A DNA stretch of 20,548 bases from REEB85 sp018971455 (lineage in GTDB: Bacteria > Pseudomonadota > Alphaproteobacteria > Acetobacterales > Acetobacteraceae), in NCBI GenBank assembly GCA_028871195.1, contig JAGWNT010000073.1, forward strand, positions 1-20,548, written 5' to 3'. Positions 1 to 6,112 of this stretch are shown piece after piece; the first letter of the stretch is position 1, and every line of letters begins with the position of its first letter. Under the pieces are notes generated by a model. That model was given only the letters and a program-made list of their open reading frames with translations. It did not search any database and was not told the DNA's origin. A program made the translations under genes and the position numbers.

Positions 1-95
1 CATCCCTGTGATCGAATGGCAAAGCGCGCGAGCAGCTATCGAGTGGGAGTGAGGGGGATCGGAGGCCGGGCGGGTCTCGGCTGCTGATCCGTTAT

Positions 96-112
96 CGGGC
101 GTCCACCGCCCG
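96..112 (-). terminator. Possible terminator hairpin after the OmpA-like gene
   Basis: A perfect 6-bp inverted repeat, CGGGCG-N5-CGCCCG, begins 11 nt past the stop codon of the minus-strand OmpA-like gene. No run of T follows it in the direction of transcription, so it is at best a weak or Rho-assisted terminator. Nothing else is recognisable in bases 1-123. Confidence 0.3.
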
Positions 113-123
113 CTCCATGCCTC

Positions 124-1221
124 TCAATGACAATCCATCCGGCGAAGTTCGACCCTGCGGTTCTTGAACCGGTTCGCCTCCGTGTCGTTCGCCACCAGCG
201 GACGCGTGTCCCCGTATCCGTGGGACGTCACGCGATCGGCTGCGACGTGGTGGGCGACCAGCCAGCCTTTCACTGCAGCGGCGCGGGCCTCCGACAGGTG
301 CAAGTTGTAATCAGGCGTGCCGATATTGTCGGTGTGACCGCCGACCTCGGCGCGGAAGGACGGGTTTGCGGCAGATAGTTTCCGCACCGCCTGGAGCACG
401 GGCTCCGAGTCCGCGCGCAGCATCGATTTGTTGAAATCGAAATTCACACCATAGACCTCGATCGTGCATTCCTTGGGGGGCGGGGCGCCGGGCTTGAGTT
501 CGGCGACGCGCAGCGGCTTCATCGCCACGATCAGGTGCACGTGGTCCGCGACGAAGGCGCTGCGCAACACCCCTTCGGCGCCCGGCATCGTCGCTGTCAG
601 CTCGTATTGACCGGCCTCGAGCTGTGCCGTTCCGCCGCCTCGGATCGCCCCGATCTCGTCGTGCATTCCGGCGGGCACGATGCCGATCCGTGCCTTATCC
701 CCTACATCGGCGCCGTCCTGGAACCGGGCGTCGACATCATAGGTGCCGGCCTGCACCCGCACCGTGCCGCCCGATTGCTCATAGGCCATGACGTCGCCGC
801 CATGGTGCCCGGCCGGGCGCACCTCGAACGTGCCACTGCCACCCAAATCCGCCCCGCCATTGGTGATCACGATTTTCAGCGCGGCGACGGGCATGGCCAT
901 GTCGACCGTCCTTTCGACCCGGCCGGACACGGCGAAGCCGTCGAGCCAGATCGTCTTGTGCGCGGCGCCATCCACATAGGTCACCTGCACGGCGTAGGTT
1001 CCGGCCGGCAGCGTCAGGCTATCGCCCGAGCCGCCCGATACGATCACGTCTCCATTGTGCTGGCCAACCGGGCGCACCTGGACCCGGATATCGGCATTGG
1101 CGCCAGTGTCACTGCCGTTCGTCACCGTGATTTCCAGCGCGGCATCCTCTGCCGCCGCCGGTGGCCCGGCGACGCCGCAAAGCAGCACCGCCAATCCGAT
1201 CACAAGCAACAGGTTGCGCAT
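124..1221 (-). CDS. OmpA-family outer-membrane/peptidoglycan-associated protein with three internal repeats
   Basis: The 365-residue protein starts at ATG 1221, behind a GAGAGG ribosome-binding site; a TTG codon lies one codon upstream. Residues 1-24 are a signal peptide with a likely AAA/ED cleavage site. The Cys at 15 does not sit in a proper lipobox, so this is probably not a lipoprotein. Residues about 29-217 hold three diverging repeats built on a core like VRPxGxHxGDV followed by LxAGTYxVxA. A Pro-rich linker near 243-250 leads to a C-terminal OmpA domain (about 253-361) with the FDFNKSMLRADS, GGHTDNIG, LSEARA and NRRVELR segments typical of diaminopimelate binding. The family anchors the outer membrane to peptidoglycan; the role of the repeats is unknown. 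No partner gene is adjacent, and the ArsR cluster is divergent. Confidence 0.9.
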   Translation of the reverse strand: MRNLLLVIGLAVLLCGVAGPPAAAEDAALEITVTNGSDTGANADIRVQVRPVGQHNGDVIVSGGSGDSLTLPAGTYAVQVTYVDGAAHKTIWLDGFAVSGRVERTVDMAMPVAALKIVITNGGADLGGSGTFEVRPAGHHGGDVMAYEQSGGTVRVQAGTYDVDARFQDGADVGDKARIGIVPAGMHDEIGAIRGGGTAQLEAGQYELTATMPGAEGVLRSAFVADHVHLIVAMKPLRVAELKPGAPPPKECTIEVYGVNFDFNKSMLRADSEPVLQAVRKLSAANPSFRAEVGGHTDNIGTPDYNLHLSEARAAAVKGWLVAHHVAADRVTSHGYGDTRPLVANDTEANRFKNRRVELRRMDCH

Positions 1222-1228
1222 CAATGAC

Positions 1229-1244
1229 GCCTCTCTTTGGAGGC
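1229..1244 (-). promoter_or_regulatory. Hairpin covering the ribosome-binding site of the OmpA-like gene
   Basis: Read on the minus strand, GCCTC-N6-GAGGC can form a 5-bp stem whose 3' arm contains the GAGG of the ribosome-binding site, ending 7 nt before the ATG. This could lower translation initiation, but the stem is short and may be chance. Confidence 0.25.
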
Positions 1245-1466
1245 TGCAACACGCCTCTGCGCGCTGCGGCCGGCTGGTTGCTGCCTACCGCGACAGGACG
1301 TCTCGGCGGGAGAATAAATATTTTCGTGGAAAGAACCAGCCCCCGGCGACCCGGCACCAGGCGCGCCGGCGCTGACGCCCGCCGATTTCCTATCCCTTGG
1401 CCATCGCGTGCCAAATTCCTGGAAGAGGGATATCTCCGTCACGCTCCGCCTTGCGTGAGGGTGTTC

Positions 1467-1496
1467 TTGACAGGCAAAAAATGGCTTGCATATATT
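1467..1496 (+). promoter_or_regulatory. Strong sigma70-type promoter of the arsR-SRPBCC cluster
   Basis: A perfect -35 TTGACA (1467-1472) and a -10 TATATT (1491-1496) are separated by 18 bp. Transcription would start near 1503, giving a leader of only about 24 nt before the ArsR ATG at 1527. It is the best consensus promoter in the window. Operator-like repeats occupy both its spacer and its start site. Confidence 0.8.
1471..1489 (+). promoter_or_regulatory. Operator copy 1 (imperfect inverted repeat in the promoter spacer)
   Basis: CAGGCAA-N7-CTTGC matches the first 19 bp of operator copy 2, with identical internal spacing, and starts 26 bp upstream of it. It lies between the -35 and -10 hexamers. 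The right arm is truncated compared with the perfect copy. Confidence 0.5.
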
Positions 1497-1518
1497 CAGG
1501 CAAGTAAATGCTTGCCTG
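1497..1518 (+). promoter_or_regulatory. Operator copy 2 (perfect 8-bp inverted repeat at the transcription start)
   Basis: CAGGCAAG-N6-CTTGCCTG is a perfect dyad beginning directly after the -10 hexamer and spanning the predicted start site. Its position and the adjacent ArsR gene suggest autorepression by the ArsR dimer. That assignment is inference from location. Confidence 0.65.
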
Positions 1519-1526
1519 TGGAGTCC

Positions 1527-1862
1527 ATGACCGAATACCGCCGTGACACCGACCTGCTGTTCAAGGCCCTTGCCGATCCAAGCCGGCGCAAGCTGCTGGA
1601 TGTGCTGCACGTGCATGATGGCCGCACGCTCAATGAGCTGTGTGCCCACCTGGACATGACCCGGCAAGGCGTGACCCAGCACCTCGATGTGCTCGAAGCG
1701 GCGAACCTCGTCGCCACGCTGCGGCGAGGGCGTGAGAAGCTGCATTTCCTCAATCCTGTGCCGCTGCAGGAAATCTATGAGCGCTGGATTGCCAAGTTCG
1801 AAAAGCCGCGCCTCAAGGCACTTTCCAACCTGAAACGAACACTGGAGAAGGGCAATGGCTAG
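1527..1862 (+). CDS. ArsR-family winged-helix transcriptional repressor
   Basis: This 111-residue regulator starts at ATG 1527. The open frame extends far upstream, but only this start lies downstream of the strong promoter and gives the normal ArsR N-terminus (LFKALADPSRRKLLDVL). A GGAG lies only 3 nt before the ATG, which is tight. The helix-turn-helix covers roughly LNELCAHLDMTRQGVTQHLDVLE, followed by the wing (LVATLRRGREKLHFLN). The metal-binding CxC of classical ArsR/SmtB proteins is absent: there is one Cys in ELCAHL. It is therefore unlikely to sense arsenic or zinc by that site and belongs with the ArsR proteins paired with SRPBCC genes. It overlaps the next gene by 8 nt, implying translational coupling. 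It probably represses its own operon through the dyads at 1471-1518. Confidence 0.9.
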   Translation: MTEYRRDTDLLFKALADPSRRKLLDVLHVHDGRTLNELCAHLDMTRQGVTQHLDVLEAANLVATLRRGREKLHFLNPVPLQEIYERWIAKFEKPRLKALSNLKRTLEKGNG

Positions 1863-2310
1863 ATCGACGTTCCACTACGTGACCTTCATTCGCACCACGC
1901 CGGAGAAGCTGTGGTCGGCGCTGACCGAAGATTCGGAGTTCATGAGGCAGTACTGGTTCGGCGTTCACTGCGAAAGCGAGTGGCGGCCGGGCAGCCCGTG
2001 GAAGATGGTGCACTCCGATGGCAGCGTCAGCGATCTTGGCGAGATCGTCGCGGCCGAACCTCCGACGCGGCTGGTCATCCGCTGGCGGAATCAGCGGACT
2101 CCCGAGCTCGCAGCCGAGGGAGATTCGCTTTGTACGATGGAGCTGGAACCCGTCGGGTCCGCCGTCAGGCTCTCCATCATCCATACCGTCGAGCGGGACT
2201 CGTCGAAGTTGATCGAGGCGGTGTCGGGCGGGTGGCCGAAGGTCATCTCCAACCTGAAATCGCTGCTGGAGACCGGAGCCGTCGTTCTGGGCGATTTCGG
2301 GAAGAAGTAG
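1855..2310 (+). CDS. SRPBCC-domain protein (AHSA1-like), first of three
   Basis: The 151-residue soluble protein starts at ATG 1855, inside the last codons of arsR, with GGAG 7 nt upstream. It matches the classic ArsR partner type of the SRPBCC (START-like/AHSA1) fold throughout: TFIRTTPEKLWSALT at the N-terminus, QYWFG, WRPGSPWKM, then GEIVAAEPPTRLVIRW, and the C-terminal helix LIEAVSGGWPKVISNLKSLLETG. Members of this fold bind a hydrophobic ligand in a deep cavity; no ligand can be assigned from sequence. The tight overlap with the repressor suggests the protein binds, modifies or detoxifies whatever signal the repressor senses, but that is inference. There is no signal peptide, so it is cytoplasmic. 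Confidence 0.88.
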   Translation: MARSTFHYVTFIRTTPEKLWSALTEDSEFMRQYWFGVHCESEWRPGSPWKMVHSDGSVSDLGEIVAAEPPTRLVIRWRNQRTPELAAEGDSLCTMELEPVGSAVRLSIIHTVERDSSKLIEAVSGGWPKVISNLKSLLETGAVVLGDFGKK

Positions 2311-2360
2311 ACAGGCATTGAGTGGGCGTCGCGAATGCTCGCCTCGAAAGGAGATATGCC

Positions 2361-2786
2361 ATGCCGGACATTCTTCACCGCGTCGGCATCGCTGCCGAAC
2401 CGGCGCGTGTTTTTGAAGCGTTGACGACGGTCGAGGGGATCAGGAACTGGTGGTCCGCCGAGACCCATGGTGACGCCGCCGGGGGCGGAACTTTCCAGTT
2501 CCGTAGAAACCGGCTCGAAGTCATCCACGCCGATCCGAGTTTGGTGGTGTGGGGCTATTCCGGTCCGGCTGAGGATTGGGTGGGCACGCAGATGCGCTTC
2601 CGCCTCGTCTGGCGCGACGGTCAGACCTTCGTTCTGTTCAGCCACGAGGGGTGGCGCGAGCCCAATGAGTTCATGAGCCACTGCAGCACCAAATGGGCGA
2701 CGTTTCTGCTCAGCCTGAAGGCCTGGGTCGAGACGGGCGGGGGAAGCCCGGAGCCCAGGGACACGAAGATCACGGTGAGCGCCTGA
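2361..2786 (+). CDS. SRPBCC-domain protein (AHSA1-like), second of three
   Basis: I start this 141-residue protein at ATG 2361, because AAAGGAG lies 7 nt upstream and the next residues (DILHRVGIAAEPARVFEALTT) are the usual first strand and helix of the fold. An in-frame GTG at 2322 would add 13 residues without a better ribosome-binding site. Other fold markers are GIRNWW, GGTFQF and the C-terminal helix ATFLLSLKAWVETG. It begins 50 bp after the first SRPBCC gene and is probably co-transcribed. It resembles the third copy (TT-GIR-WW, LLSLK-V-TG-GSP) more than the first, so copies two and three look like an older local duplication. Cytoplasmic; ligand unknown. Confidence 0.85.
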   Translation: MPDILHRVGIAAEPARVFEALTTVEGIRNWWSAETHGDAAGGGTFQFRRNRLEVIHADPSLVVWGYSGPAEDWVGTQMRFRLVWRDGQTFVLFSHEGWREPNEFMSHCSTKWATFLLSLKAWVETGGGSPEPRDTKITVSA

Positions 2787-2804
2787 ACGGCTTCCGCGAG
2801 GACC

Positions 2805-2838
2805 GGTCTCCGCACGGGAAGGGGGCGTTGCGGAGATC
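2805..2838 (+). terminator. Intercistronic hairpin between the second and third SRPBCC genes
   Basis: In RNA, 2805-2814 pairs with 2829-2838 in a 10-bp stem (nine Watson-Crick pairs and one G-U) around a 14-nt loop, starting 19 nt after the second SRPBCC stop. No U-run follows. It may attenuate read-through or stabilise the upstream message. A second 6-bp repeat, GCGCCG at 2841-2846 with CGGCGC at 2866-2871, follows directly. Confidence 0.4.
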
Positions 2839-2933
2839 TGGCGCCGCGTCGTGCGAATCTCGTCACGGCGCGTTGGATCTTGCGCCCAGGCCCGAAACCA
2901 ACCAGCGGCCCGTTACGAGGAAGGGATGACATC

Positions 2934-3365
2934 ATGCAGGATATCATGCACCTGATCAGGATTCATGCGCCGGCGGAACGTGTGTATGAGGCGATCACAA
3001 CGGCCGATGGAATTCGGCAATGGTGGACGCGCGACGCGGCCATCGAGCCGAAAATCGGCGCCGCTGGAGAGTTTGGGTTTTACGGGAAACGTTTTATCGT
3101 AAAACTGGCCGTCGAGGAACTCAATCCGGTCACGCATGTGCGGTGGCGGGTCACCAACGCGGTCTGGCCGGGCAGCGACATTGCCTTCGACCTCAAGGGC
3201 GACGGCAACGAGACGACCCTTCTCTTCGCCCATCGCGGTTTCCCGGGTGCCGACGAGGCGTACGCGGGCGCTTCGACACGCTGGGGTTTTTATCTCCTCA
3301 GCCTCAAGCGATACGTGCAGACCGGCACGGGATCGCCGAATCCGGATGATGGCGAACTCGTCTGA
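2934..3365 (+). CDS. SRPBCC-domain protein (AHSA1-like), third of three
   Basis: This 143-residue protein starts at ATG 2934, with GAGGAAGGG ending 8 nt upstream. A TTG at 2880 in the same frame is less credible. Fold markers are the N-terminal HLIRIHAPAERVYEAITTADGIRQWW, a GEFGFYG strand, and a C-terminal helix ending WGFYLLSLKRYVQTGTGSP. The clear match to the second copy at both ends indicates duplication, while the middle has diverged, as expected if the ligand cavities differ. It lies 147 bp after the second copy, beyond two hairpins, so it may be expressed at a different level. Base composition here (runs such as TTTTATCGTAAAA) looks less GC-rich than in the flanking metabolic genes. 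Cytoplasmic; ligand unknown. Confidence 0.85.
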   Translation: MQDIMHLIRIHAPAERVYEAITTADGIRQWWTRDAAIEPKIGAAGEFGFYGKRFIVKLAVEELNPVTHVRWRVTNAVWPGSDIAFDLKGDGNETTLLFAHRGFPGADEAYAGASTRWGFYLLSLKRYVQTGTGSPNPDDGELV

Positions 3366-3396
3366 ATCGTCCGGCAATGACAGGGGGCGCCCGCAT

Positions 3397-3410
3397 CGGT
3401 CGGGAGACCG
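3397..3410. terminator. Hairpin between convergent genes (1)
   Basis: CGGTC-GGGA-GACCG is a perfect 5-bp stem with a tetraloop, 31 nt after the third SRPBCC stop. No T-run follows. Confidence 0.3.
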
Positions 3411-3449
3411 GGCGGTCTGGTACAATGGCGCGCTCGGTCATCGCCAATC

Positions 3450-3474
3450 CGGCACCCTCCCTTGCACGGTGCCG
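3450..3474. terminator. Hairpin between convergent genes (2)
   Basis: CGGCACC-N11-GGTGCCG is a perfect 7-bp inverted repeat lying 18 nt past the stop codon of the minus-strand PLP enzyme. With the hairpin at 3397 it could end transcription from both sides, but neither has a T-run. Confidence 0.35.
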
Positions 3475-3492
3475 CCCATGCGGCCCAGGCAA

Positions 3493-4647
3493 TCAGGCAT
3501 GGGCAGCGTTCAGCGCGGCGTCCAGGTCCCGGAACAGATCGTCGGGATCCTCGATGCCGGTTGAGAGGCGAAGCAGATCCGCCGGGCAGGGCGTGCCCGC
3601 TCCCTCGATCGAGGCACGGTGCTCGATCAGACTTTCCACGCCGCCGAGCGATGTCGCGCGCTTCCACAACCCGACCTTCGCCGCGGTGGCGATGGCGGCT
3701 GTCTCGCCCCCTTTCACCTGGGCGGAGAACATGTAGCCGAAGCCGTTTTCCATCTGCCGGTTGGCGACGTCGTGGCCGGGGTGCTGCGGCAGGCCGGGAT
3801 AGAGCACGCGCGCGATATGCGGATGGGCTGACAGGCGGCGGGCCAGCTCCGCGGCGCCGGCCGCCTGCGTGGCGGCGCGCAGCGGGAAGGTGCGCATGCC
3901 CCGGATCAGCAGGAACGCCTCGAACGGTCCAAGGATCGCGCCCTGGCCCGAGCGGACCCGCTTGATCCGGGCCCAGAACTCGTCATCGCGCGCACTTGCC
4001 AGCACGCCACCGACGACGTCGGAATGCCCGTTCAGCACCTTCGTCACCGAGTGCATCACGATATCCGCGCCGAGCGACAGCGGCCGGGTGTGGAACGGGG
4101 AGGCGATGGTGCTGTCCACTGCCAGGCGCGCGCCGGCCTGGTGGGCGATCTGCGCCGCGGCGGCGATGTCGGTGATCGTCCAGAGCGGGTTGGAGGGCGT
4201 CTCCGCCCAGACGAGTTTGGTGCGCCCGGGGCGAATGGCCGCGCGGAGCTTGGACAGGTCGTCCATCTCGACGAAATCGACATCGATGCCAAAGCGCGCG
4301 GCATCTTCGGCGAGCCAGCGGCGCAAGGCCCAGTACATCACGCGCGGCGCCACCACGTGGTCTCCGGCGTCGAGCGCCAGAATGGTGGCGGTCGCCGCCG
4401 CCATGCCTGAACTGAAGAGCAGGGCGCCGGATTCGGCGTCTTCCAGCATGGCGATGACGCCTTCGGCCTCGCGCACCGTCGCGTTGTCCGGCCGCCCGTA
4501 GATGTAGCCGCTCGTGTAGCGGTTGTCGGCATCACGGATATAGGTGGTGGACAGATGAATGGGCGGGATCACGGCCCGGGTGATCGGGTCGATATGGCCC
4601 ATGCCCTGTGCGGCGAGGCTGCGCTTGGTCCAGTTGCTCTTGCTCAT
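3493..4647 (-). CDS. Cys/Met-metabolism PLP-dependent enzyme (cystathionine gamma-synthase/beta-lyase type)
   Basis: The 384-residue protein starts at ATG 4647 (MSKSNWTKRSLAAQGMG); an ATG nine codons upstream is possible. It has the complete fold I transsulfuration architecture: an N-terminal active-site loop with PPIHLSTTYIRD and YGRPDNATV, phosphate-binding FSSGMAAATA, an ETPSNPLWTITD strand, and the PLP lysine in MHSVTKVLNGHSD (Lys203). The C-terminal domain carries the ATSLGGVESLIEHRAS motif, then LLRLSTGIED. Family members cleave or form the C-S bond of cystathionine, homocysteine or methionine; sequence alone does not separate synthase, beta-lyase and gamma-lyase. Cytoplasmic. It is divergent from a class V aminotransferase across 247 bp, so the two may share regulation. 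Confidence 0.9.
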   Translation of the reverse strand: MSKSNWTKRSLAAQGMGHIDPITRAVIPPIHLSTTYIRDADNRYTSGYIYGRPDNATVREAEGVIAMLEDAESGALLFSSGMAAATATILALDAGDHVVAPRVMYWALRRWLAEDAARFGIDVDFVEMDDLSKLRAAIRPGRTKLVWAETPSNPLWTITDIAAAAQIAHQAGARLAVDSTIASPFHTRPLSLGADIVMHSVTKVLNGHSDVVGGVLASARDDEFWARIKRVRSGQGAILGPFEAFLLIRGMRTFPLRAATQAAGAAELARRLSAHPHIARVLYPGLPQHPGHDVANRQMENGFGYMFSAQVKGGETAAIATAAKVGLWKRATSLGGVESLIEHRASIEGAGTPCPADLLRLSTGIEDPDDLFRDLDAALNAAHA

Positions 4648-4784
4648 GTTCGTTCCAGTGCCTTGTTGGTGCATACCCGTGGGGCCTCGTCCGCATCGGT
4701 GGTCTCGTGGATGGTGGCGCTAGGTAGCATTTTTTGCCACTCCGGCGAACCGTGACGGCGACATCCGACCAGGGGCGCGCCGAT

Positions 4785-4811
4785 CCTGCCCCCGGCTGCC
4801 GCGCGGGCAGG
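4785..4811. repeat. Inverted repeat upstream of the aminotransferase gene
   Basis: CCTGCCC-N13-GGGCAGG is a perfect 7-bp dyad, 83 bp before the aminotransferase ATG. It could be an operator or a leader hairpin. Confidence 0.35.
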
Positions 4812-4814
4812 GCT

Positions 4815-4837
4815 GCAATCCCGATTTTGCGGATTGC
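4815..4837 (+). promoter_or_regulatory. Operator-like dyad upstream of the aminotransferase gene
   Basis: GCAATCC-N9-GGATTGC is a perfect 7-bp inverted repeat with an AT-richer centre, 57 bp before the ATG at 4895. Arm length and spacing suit a dimeric regulator; no regulator gene is adjacent. Confidence 0.4.
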
Positions 4838-4894
4838 CGGAAGCGCCGCGGCGGGTCTGAATACCTTCCGGGAGAGTCCGAGGGAGTGAAGCGC

Positions 4895-6100
4895 ATGAGC
4901 CGTCTGCCGCGTGGTCGCCAGTTTTTTGCCAATCCGGGGCCGACCAACATCCCCGACAGCGTGCTCCACGCCGTTGCTCACCCGACCGTGGACTTCATGG
5001 ATGCGGATTTCCTCGCCCTCTACGAGGCGTGCCAGGCCGGGGTGAAGCGCGTGCTGAAAACCACGCAGCACCTCTTCATGTACACCGCCTCGGGGCATGG
5101 CGCGTGGGAGGCGAGCCTGCTCAATCTGTGCTCGCCGGGGGATCTGATCCTCAACATCGAGAGCGGGCATTTCTCGGAAAGCTGGGCGAGGATGGCCGCC
5201 GACCTCGGTCTGCGCGTGCAGGGTGTGGCGGCGGATTGGCAGCGGGGGGTGGATTTCGCCGCCCTGCGCGCCGCCCTTGCCGGCGATGCGGCGCACGAGA
5301 TCAAGGCGGTTTGTGCGGTGCACAACGAGACGTCGACCGGCACTGTGCTGCCGCTCGCCGAGGTGCGGGCGGCCCTCGACGCGACGGCGCATCCGGCCCT
5401 TCTGCTCACCGACACCATTTCTTCCCTTGGCTCGATCGATTTCCGCATGGATGAATGGGGTGTCGACGTCGCCGTGGGCGGCAGCCAGAAGGGGCTGATG
5501 CTGCCCACCGGCATGAGCTTCACCGGCGTCTCGGCGAAGGCGATGGCGGCGCACGCCGCGGCGAAGCTGCCACGGCATTATTTCGACTGGACCGCCATGT
5601 TGCAGCGCCGGCACAAGAGCTTCGTCGGCACCGTGCCGACCAGCCTGTTCTACGGCCTCAAGGAATCCCTGCGCCTCATCGAGGAGGAGGGGCTCGAGGC
5701 GGTGTTCGCCCGCCATACCCGCCTGGCCGAGGCGGTGCGCGCCTGCGTGCGCCACTGGGCGGGGAATAACGGCCCGCAACTTTTCTGCCTGACGCCCGCG
5801 CGCCTGTCGGACAGCGTTACCGCGGTGCTGATGCCGGAGGGGCACGATGCCGAGGCGATTCGCCGCACCTGTCTGCGGATGTTCAACGTCTCGCTCGGCG
5901 GCGGGTTGTCCCGGCTGGGCGGCAAGGTGTTCCGCATCGGCCATCTCGGCGACCTCAATGAGCCGATGGTCCTCGGCACGTTGGCGAGCGTGGAAATGGC
6001 GCTCGCCATCCATGGCGTGCCGCATGCCAAGGGGGGTGTCGATGCGGCCATGGCCGTGTTGGCCGCGGCGGCGCGCGGCGAGATGGAGCAGGCGGCCTGA
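4895..6100 (+). CDS. Class V PLP-dependent aminotransferase (alanine/serine-glyoxylate type)
   Basis: The 401-residue enzyme starts at ATG 4895, with GGGAG 8 nt upstream; a GTG three codons earlier overlaps that site. The N-terminus GRQFFANPGPTNIPDSVLHAV is the signature of the alanine-glyoxylate/serine-glyoxylate branch. It is followed by the TASGHGAWEASL cofactor loop, HNETSTGTVLPL, DTISSLGSIDFRMDEWGVDV, and the PLP lysine in GGSQKGLMLPTG (Lys199). FRIGHLGDLNEP is the conserved C-terminal segment. The family moves an amino group from Ala, Ser or a related donor to glyoxylate or another oxo acid; the exact pair is not readable from sequence. Length is normal. It ends 12 bp before the convergent cyclic di-GMP gene, with no hairpin between them. 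Confidence 0.92.
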   Translation: MSRLPRGRQFFANPGPTNIPDSVLHAVAHPTVDFMDADFLALYEACQAGVKRVLKTTQHLFMYTASGHGAWEASLLNLCSPGDLILNIESGHFSESWARMAADLGLRVQGVAADWQRGVDFAALRAALAGDAAHEIKAVCAVHNETSTGTVLPLAEVRAALDATAHPALLLTDTISSLGSIDFRMDEWGVDVAVGGSQKGLMLPTGMSFTGVSAKAMAAHAAAKLPRHYFDWTAMLQRRHKSFVGTVPTSLFYGLKESLRLIEEEGLEAVFARHTRLAEAVRACVRHWAGNNGPQLFCLTPARLSDSVTAVLMPEGHDAEAIRRTCLRMFNVSLGGGLSRLGGKVFRIGHLGDLNEPMVLGTLASVEMALAIHGVPHAKGGVDAAMAVLAAAARGEMEQAA

Positions 6101-6112
6101 CCGCGCCGCCAG

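Larger units (their letters stand above)
1222..1526. promoter_or_regulatory. Divergent intergenic region between the OmpA-like gene and arsR
   Basis: This 305-bp gap contains no gene I can support. Its right end carries the arsR promoter and operators, listed separately. Its left end is the OmpA-like leader. An AT-rich patch around 1313-1325, including the palindrome AAATATTT at 1316-1323, is the likeliest place for the minus-strand promoter, but no hexamer pair is convincing. Bases 1330-1460 show nothing recognisable. Confidence 0.5.
4648..4894. promoter_or_regulatory. Divergent promoter region of two PLP enzyme genes
   Basis: This 247-bp gap carries two inverted repeats listed separately, a CTAG at 4720-4723, and GTGGC (4714-4718) pairing with GCCAC (4736-4740). 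No hexamer pair is good enough to name as a promoter. I see no small coding frame with a ribosome-binding site. Confidence 0.4.

Noticed and set aside
1168..1221. Lipoprotein signal in the OmpA-like protein (Cys15)
   Set aside because: The residues before Cys are VLL, which lacks the small residue needed at -1; an AAA/ED signal peptidase I site fits better.
4724..4740. Sigma54-like TGGCA...TGCT on the minus strand upstream of the gamma-synthase-type gene
   Set aside because: The GG and GC doublets are 2 bp too close for a -24/-12 promoter.
4532..6025. Long open minus-strand frame opposite the aminotransferase gene
   Set aside because: The translation is rich in Arg, His, Gly and Ala with no family pattern, while the plus strand has a complete conserved enzyme. 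It arises from high GC at third positions.
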